This document shows positions 58,709 to 64,000 of a DNA stretch of 64,000 bases, in pieces. Numbering within the stretch: position 1 is the stretch's first letter; every line of letters starts with the position of its first letter. The DNA comes from Aphrocallistes beatrix (Eukaryota > Porifera > Hexactinellida > Sceptrulophora > Aphrocallistidae), in assembly GCA_963281255.1 (NCBI GenBank), contig OY725500.1, forward strand, positions 1,240,001-1,304,000, read 5' to 3'. The position numbers were made by a program, and so were the translations under genes. The notes under the pieces are model-generated. The model did no database searches, had not been told where the DNA came from, and worked only from the letters and a program-made list of their open reading frames with translations.

Positions 58709-59765
58709 ATGGTTCATTTGAATTTCTTCTTTTCTCTGTTATTTGCTCTTTTAATTATTCCGTGCCTTTTACGCCCCACTCCCACTTACACCATCAATCT
58801 CGATGATCCCCCCGAGATACGCTGGAACCAGGTGGTCACTCAGTTTGAGACTGAGATAAAGCTCGTGATCACGAAAGGACTGCATCTACTTCAGATTCCT
58901 AATCTCCTGATTGACCTGCTTCAAACGCAAGGGCCAGCAATCCTAGCTTATATGCCGATGGATTACGTAGCGGAAATTGTAGGTATTTCACAGCAAACTG
59001 GTGTTTCCATAACTGATGTGATCCTGTTGAACATTCTCTATGACGCCACTGCAGCTTGTACTAGAATTGTTGCACCGGCTAACGATAACAAGATCATTCA
59101 TGCTAGGAATCTTGATGACTCGATCCCGGAAATATTGCAGAATTTGGCCGGTGTGGCGAAAAAAGGAGGCTCTACTGTATTTAGTGGCGCTTCATTCGCG
59201 GGAATGGTGTGTATTATCACTGGACAGAAACCGAACTCATTTACTATCAGCGCTAATGAGCGTGATAAGGGGTCTAGATGGGAAAATTTGTATGAAATGT
59301 TGTTAAATAGACAGGCTCACTTTCTCATGTTTGAAATCAGACGTGTGTTAGAAATGCCAGGTCTCGATTACGCAAGTGCGCTCAGGGAGTTTCAGGTTAG
59401 CGTGATGATGGCTCCTTGCTACCTCATCCTGGGAGGAGTGAAGCCTGGAGAAGGTGCAGTGATCACAAGAGACAGAGAGTCCGAAATATCTCCGTTTCCT
59501 GGATACAGATAAGGGAACTTGGTACGTGTTAGAGACCAACTACGATTGGTGAGTTCCTCCTCCTTCCAACGATGACCGCCGAGACCCAGCGATTAAGCAT
59601 ATGAACAAGATCGGTCGAGGTAACACGACTCTCTCTGCTCTGTATGAAGTGTTGTCCACTCCCCCTGTGTGCAACCCTGGGACCGTCTATACTACCCTCA
59701 TGTCTGCAGGTGCCCCGCAGAAGTAGAGTACGGTGATTAGAGACGTAGACGCTTCTTGTGACTAG
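58709..59765 (+). pseudogene. N-acylethanolamine acid amidase-like pseudogene, intronless
   Basis: The sequence collinearly follows NAAA/acid ceramidase: signal-peptide-like start (MVHLNFFFSLLFALLIIPCL), the region with catalytic Cys in AACTRIVAP, R and D in HARNLDD, ERDKGSRWEN, LGGVKPGEGAVITRDR, TWYVLETNYDW, DDRRDPAIK and YTTLMSAGAP. NAAA hydrolyses fatty-acid ethanolamides in lysosomes. Three lesions break it: a frameshift near 59485-59500, TGA replacing the conserved Trp codon after NYD, and TAG near the C-terminus (59724-59726). There are no introns. It lies between two halves of a repeat that is continuous at 47 kb, as expected for a retrocopy inserted in that repeat; no poly-A tail is seen. 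Confidence 0.75.
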
Positions 59766-60047
59766 GATTAAGATTTGTGTTCGTTTATTGGTTAGGAGCA
59801 TGCGCATGCTCACTACATATATATGTAGTGGTCCATGATTAGGAGTTATTTAATGTCTAAATATTATGACGTGTGTATTAAGTAGCTAGCCATTAATTAA
59901 CTGCATGTACTTACGCGTGTGTTTCAGTTGGATTTGTCCATAGCAAGTCGTCCTTGCTCAAACATGTAGCTACACATGTAGTTACACGTGTAACAAGCCC
60001 AACTACTTCAATACCGCCAAAAAGGAGAGCAGGTGGACCGCTTCCCG

Positions 60048-60225
60048 TCCTGTCCCGGATTCTAGTAACAAGCATTGTTTAAGTGTTGGTATGACTAGAA
60101 TGAGTTACTTCTTGGTATCATACTGTGATATAACAAATCCATAACAATACAGTATTAGTATGTAATTGGGGATAAGTATATTCAGGAATTTTGAACGCCT
60201 GAGTATTGTCCATCTAATGCAAACT
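60048..60225. repeat. Right half of a split repeat
   Basis: From CCCGTCCTGTCCCGG through GAGTATTGTCCATCTAATG it matches 47331-47515 closely. With 58605-58664 it rebuilds the 47 kb block. Confidence 0.75.
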
Positions 60226-60868
60226 TTTAAATCTACGGGCCAGTTTAAAAATTAGGCTCCGACTTACGGGCCACAAATCATAAAAAAACAATTATTATCT
60301 GACGATTGAAGCACGTCAATCTACTGTATATATATGAATAATGAAAACAAGCGAATTATCTGCTGGCCACAGCGAATGGTCTCGCGGGCCACCGTTTGAG
60401 CACCCTTGATCTAATGTATATACGCTTCGGTGACTTTCACTTGGACATTCTGACACACAACAGTATTTAAATTGTAATTGTATTTATACCCTCAAATTGT
60501 ATTAATCCTTACCATTAAAACTCGATTAATGTGTATGTATATATATATATCTATATATATATATATATATATCTATATATATATATATATATGTATATAC
60601 TTGTATATATATGTATGTAACGAATTGATTGAAGAAACTGCCGGGCGGAGAAAGCTGATTTTTGGCATGTGGGAGTCTTTTGGTTATGGCTCCAGTAAGT
60701 TCTGAGCTCAGACGAAAATGTCGAGTCATCATGGAATTATGACGTCATTGTCACATTTTTCAAAGTTAAGCAACACAGTTATTCGGGCATAACTCAGCCA
60801 TTATAGGAGATAGAAGGCTGAAATTTTAATAGAATCTGTATACTAACACGTCTCACATATGATGCAAC

Positions 60869-61173
60869 TACAGTACACCCTCGCTAATCCGAACAGCTCT
60901 GTTCCAATGTTCGAAAAAATCGTTCGGATTAGTGAATTTGTTCCGATTAGTGAAATAACACTAATTCAATAGGGCATTGATTATAATAAATTTGTATTGT
61001 TAGAATATTAAGGATATTATTTCGCTATGATTGCTTATTTAACGAGGTTTCTCAATCTTAATGTTAAATTTAACTTTATAAACGTTTATTCAAATCATAG
61101 AGGCGAATAAAATTATAATTTGGGTGTTCGGATTTTAAGAATGAAGTGTTCGGATTAGCGAGGGTGTACTGTA
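60869..61173. mobile_element. Tigger-like MITE, 305 bp
   Basis: Starts TACAGTACACCCTCGCTAAT and ends TTAGCGAGGGTGTACTGTA, with TA borders. The same position in the copy at 45821-46372 (near 46075) is uninterrupted. Subterminal TTCGGATTAG words recur. Confidence 0.85.
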
Positions 61174-61291
61174 TCATCAAAAAATGATGACTCATCACTT
61201 TGCTATGACATCATCATTACTCATCAAAAATTTTAAAAATTGAAAAATTTGGTGTTTTTTCGAGTGATATCGATTTTAAAACTAAGATGGA

Positions 61292-62572
61292 CCATAGCCT
61301 ACTCTAATAATGCCTCACAGTAGACTGAAAATCATGGACTAGGGATGAAGTAGTAGCCGAATGGATTAATACACGATTAGCCTAAAATCGTTAACCATGC
61401 AGAATAGGCATTAAGAATGTATTACCAGCATATATAAACATGGTATCAAAGTACATATATCCGTTGGAAAAATTTCGATTAGTCATCATATCATTGCGCA
61501 ACAGGTCATTCTAAGGACAATTTTAGCGATTTTCTAAGCTGTTTTAACCCTATTTCTAAATGGTATTAAGGTGTAATTTTTGTGTTTAACCAAGATTAGT
61601 AAGAGTTGATTTGAAAAATTTAGAATTTTCAATGGAATGTCGTTACATTCCCGCGTTGCTATGGTAAAGCATTTTGGTTAGTTTGGGCCATATCGTGCAA
61701 ACTGTAGTAACTAGGTCTTCAAATTTGATCGTGTTTGATAGGCAATGAACTATTTCCTATTAGGTGATAATACAACTTGAACTTCTAAATTCAACGAGTT
61801 TTGAGTTATGGGTTGATTTTAAGGATGTGACCAAAACACTAAATGTCGCATAACTCTATAGTCTGTGAATTTAGAAGTTTAAATTGTATTATTACCTAAT
61901 AGGAAGTAGCCAATTGCCTATCAAATACGATCATATTTGAAGACCTAGTTCTTACAGTTTGCAGGATATGGCTCAAACTGATCAAAATGCTTTACCATTG
62001 CAACGTAGGAATGTAATAACATTCCATTCAAAAATTCTAAATTTTTCAAATCAACTCGTACTAATCTTAGTTCTACACAAAAATTCTACCTTAATAACAT
62101 TTAGAAGTAGGCTTAAAACAGCTTAGAAAATTGGCAAAATAGTGCTTAAAATGACCTGTTGCCGCAATGATATGATGACTAATCGAAATTTTGACATCGG
62201 ATATATGTACTTTGATACCATGTTTATATATCAGGGTTGCCGTGGGAAAGAAATTTCCATTCCCATTCCCACGAGATTTCCCGTGGGAATTCCCATGGGT
62301 TTCCCACATGGGAATCCCATGGGAAACCCATGGGAATTCCCACATGGGAAAACCCATGGGAAGTCCCATATGGGAATTCCCACGTGGAAAAATCATTTCT
62401 CATTCCCATGGGAAAACCCATTCCCACGGCAACCCTGTTATATATGCTGGTAATACATTCTTAATGCCTATTCTGCATGGTTAACGATTTTAGGCTAATC
62501 GTGTATTAATCCATTCGGCTATTACCGCATCCTTGGTTATTTACTGTGAGGCATTATTAGAGTAGGCTATGG
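61292..62572. mobile_element. Long foldback transposon with 5-bp target duplication
   Basis: Arms start CCATAGCCTACTCTAATAAT and end with its complement, flanked by ATGGA (61287-61291 and 62573-62577). The unoccupied site is seen at about 45945-45955 in the sister repeat. The left arm runs to about 61820 and the right arm back from 62572, close to a perfect palindrome over 500 bases per arm apart from the insertion at 62232-62437. No transposase is encoded. Confidence 0.88.
62232..62437. mobile_element. hAT-like hairpin element, GGGAATTCCCATGGG interior
   Basis: Ends CAGGGTTGCCGTGGG and CCCACGGCAACCCTG, flanked by TTATATAT (62224-62231 and 62438-62445). The opposite arm of the host foldback at 61428-61442 has the same site without the insert. 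The interior is GGGAATCCCATGGGAAACCC-type words, so ORFs over it are artefacts. Confidence 0.9.
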
Positions 62573-62707
62573 ATGGACATATTTAAAGATGATATCTCCC
62601 TTATAATTAATCAATGTCACCTCCAGGCGACCGAAGGGAGCCTCCGGCGGACACTTAGTGTCCGCCAGCCGCGCAGCGCAAGCAAGCGAAGCGCGCTTGT
62701 AATATTG

Positions 62708-63417
62708 TAAAACACAACGAAGGTATTGAACAAAGATACAATAAAAATAATCAACGATCATTATCTACGTACTTTCGACGATCATGATCTTCGTACTCGC
62801 ACTTAAGGGAGACCGATCATTTAAGAGTTATCCATATATTTCAGTATAACTTTGAAATATTGGTTCCGAGGGGTCCAAATATTTCGAATTGTAAGGACCG
62901 GGGGATGCCATTCCAGAGGCCGTATACTTGGAATGAGGATTGGGTGGGGCCTTTAGGTTTGCATGATTGGTATGGCCATTTTGTACAAATCCTATCATAG
63001 CTAATAGAAGATAATAGCCTTTGGCTAATTCATGTAAGGCAAATGCCCTACCAACCCGACTGGAGCCTACGCCTATGTCATTCTGTGGGAGTCCAAAATC
63101 TTTGTGACATTTTCTTGAATATGATCCATAATTGTAATTTATTCGCATATGCAAATAGTAACTTGTTCGCATGCGAATAGTAGTTTTTAATATCTCATTA
63201 TTTTATCTTTTGAAATTCGATTTGGAGGTAACTTCAATCACCGAATGCTCCTTTTGCAAAATTGTCCCCTATTAAGACAATCCTGCAAAAGGAATATCTG
63301 AATCGATATGACTTGTAGAATGTCTGAGGTATTCCTTAGAGATGTGTAGGCATCTTCCTTGTTTAAATAAGTTTCACCATCCAGTTAGCCAATGAGATAA
63401 TCAACGAGTAACCTATA
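62708..63417. other. No gene seen
   Basis: AT-rich with repeat fragments. CCTACCAACCCGACTGGAGC at 63048-63067 resembles sequence at 58440-58470. A 114-codon minus ORF (62828-63172) overlaps such fragments and has no family signature. Confidence 0.5.
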
Positions 63418-63580
63418 TAGGCAGGGGCGTCGTGCCCGTAGTCCCAGGGGGTACCGGGCCCACCCAAATTTTTTCTAGTCCCCTAGATTTTCACTTTTTC
63501 CTCACAGATCTTCACTTATGCCCACCAGATTTTCATTTGCCCCCCCCCCATTTTAGAACCACACGATGCCACTGCCTACT
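63418..63580. mobile_element. hAT-like MITE
   Basis: Left end TAGGCAGGGGCGTCGTG and right end CACACGATGCCACTGCCTA are imperfect inverted repeats; the interior is rich in CCCACCAGATTTTCA-like tandem words. A target duplication is not clear. Confidence 0.55.
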
Positions 63581-63662
63581 TCAGATTGGTATTAGCACAA
63601 AACTCGTACTGTTGTTTATTCCCATCGTTTCCGTTGACAAATAATGAATATAGCTCTCACAC

Positions 63663-63780
63663 ATATAATTTTAGGAGTTGCTACAGATTACGAATCCTAA
63701 TTTTTTTTTAACTGATCGTTTGGAAAGGGGACTTCCAAACGATCAGTTAAAAAAAAATTAGGATTCTCCTAAAATTATAT
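63663..63780. repeat. Two-step hairpin
   Basis: Inner arms 63692-63725 and 63733-63766 are perfect 34-base complements containing AACTGATCGTTTGGAA. Outer arms ATATAATTTTAGGAG and CTCCTAAAATTATAT frame it, with a 14-base asymmetric bulge on the left. Looks like a foldback element. Confidence 0.85.
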
Positions 63781-64000
63781 TTGATTTCATGTATGTCTTT
63801 CATTGAGTCTAACTATAGGGTTCTAATCAGACTTTTAATAAATTGAATAACAACATCTGCATACATAACTATCTCAACCGGGATATCAATTACTAATAGC
63901 TAATATTAGCTACCTACTGAGTTTCAAGCATTGCTTCCTTCATCATTTGAACAACTACGAGTTCAATCTCGCTTGGTGTCACTTCGTTCTCGAAAATTTC

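Larger units (their letters stand above)
60502..62707. repeat. Reverse copy of the 45821-46372 repeat, split by insertions
   Basis: Sections 60502-60868, 61174-61291 and 62573-62707 together match the 552-bp copy at 45821-46372 in reverse order. The (TA)n microsatellite end is at 60535-60620 and the GC-rich end at 62620-62700. Two elements have inserted: 60869-61173 and 61292-62572. Confidence 0.85.

Noticed and set aside
59512-59600. A GTGAGT donor at the TGA of the NAAA-like sequence, which could make the stop intronic
   Set aside because: The downstream sequence continues the protein alignment without a gap (DDRR follows at the expected distance), so no intron is needed; Trp TGG to TGA explains it better.
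60478-60732. ORFs made of Tyr and Ile on both strands
   Set aside because: They translate the (TA)n microsatellite.
62091-62484. Overlapping ORFs rich in Gly, Met, Phe and Pro on both strands
   Set aside because: They are translations of the GGGAATCCCATGGG hairpin repeat at 62232-62437.
62828-63172. 114-codon minus ORF
   Set aside because: Part of it matches dispersed repeat fragments at 58440-58470 and no domain is visible.

Overview
The window looks like nuclear DNA from an animal, most likely an early-branching or other invertebrate metazoan. The genes have introns with GT-AG and one GC-AG boundary. Recognisable products are animal-type: a 5-lipoxygenase-like enzyme, the pore membrane protein NUP210/gp210, a VLIG/GVIN-like giant GTPase, an LRR-EGF receptor, an NHL-repeat protein and an N-acylethanolamine acid amidase (NAAA) relic. 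The background is AT-rich and crowded with small DNA transposons. A 200-base N run shows this is a scaffolded draft assembly. I cannot name the species or phylum from sequence alone.

Layout. 1-9.9 kb: TIR repeats, an NHL-repeat gene, a decayed non-LTR retrotransposon, then a six-exon lipoxygenase gene on the plus strand (4862-9769). 10-20 kb: a small coiled-coil ORF, a broken membrane-protein gene split by an hAT-like element, and a complete Ginger-type DNA transposon (13934-19638) with identical 126-bp inverted repeats and an intact nine-exon gene. That gene encodes a DD35E integrase-like transposase fused to an OTU cysteine protease. 20-23.8 kb: gene-poor. 23.85-38.96 kb: NUP210 on the minus strand in eight GC-rich exons. 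Its 6.4-kb sixth intron holds an intronless seven-TM gene on the opposite strand and a tandem duplication carrying two copies of a tiny one-TM ORF. 39-43.1 kb: repeats, then a single-exon LRR-EGF membrane receptor (minus). 43-51 kb: repeats, two head-to-head Ty3/Gypsy integrase relics and other transposon debris. 51.7-56.8 kb: a VLIG-like giant GTPase (plus), broken by frameshifts. 57-64 kb: an hAT transposase relic, an NAAA pseudogene lying inside a split repeat, and a three-layer nest of transposons.

The strongest theme is transposon biology. Many short hAT-like elements share CAGGG-type ends and 8-bp target duplications, but each has an interior filled with a different short motif and its complement, giving long hairpins. 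Several insertions can be proven inside the window because an empty copy of the target site survives in a sister repeat. The most notable intact system is the Ginger-type element with its OTU fusion. Among cellular genes, the lipoxygenase keeps its His and Asn iron ligands, has Ala at the stereocontrol position and ends in Val. Exon boundaries for the lipoxygenase, NUP210 and the Ginger transposase were chosen so that reading frames and splice sites agree; all three close without a frame error.
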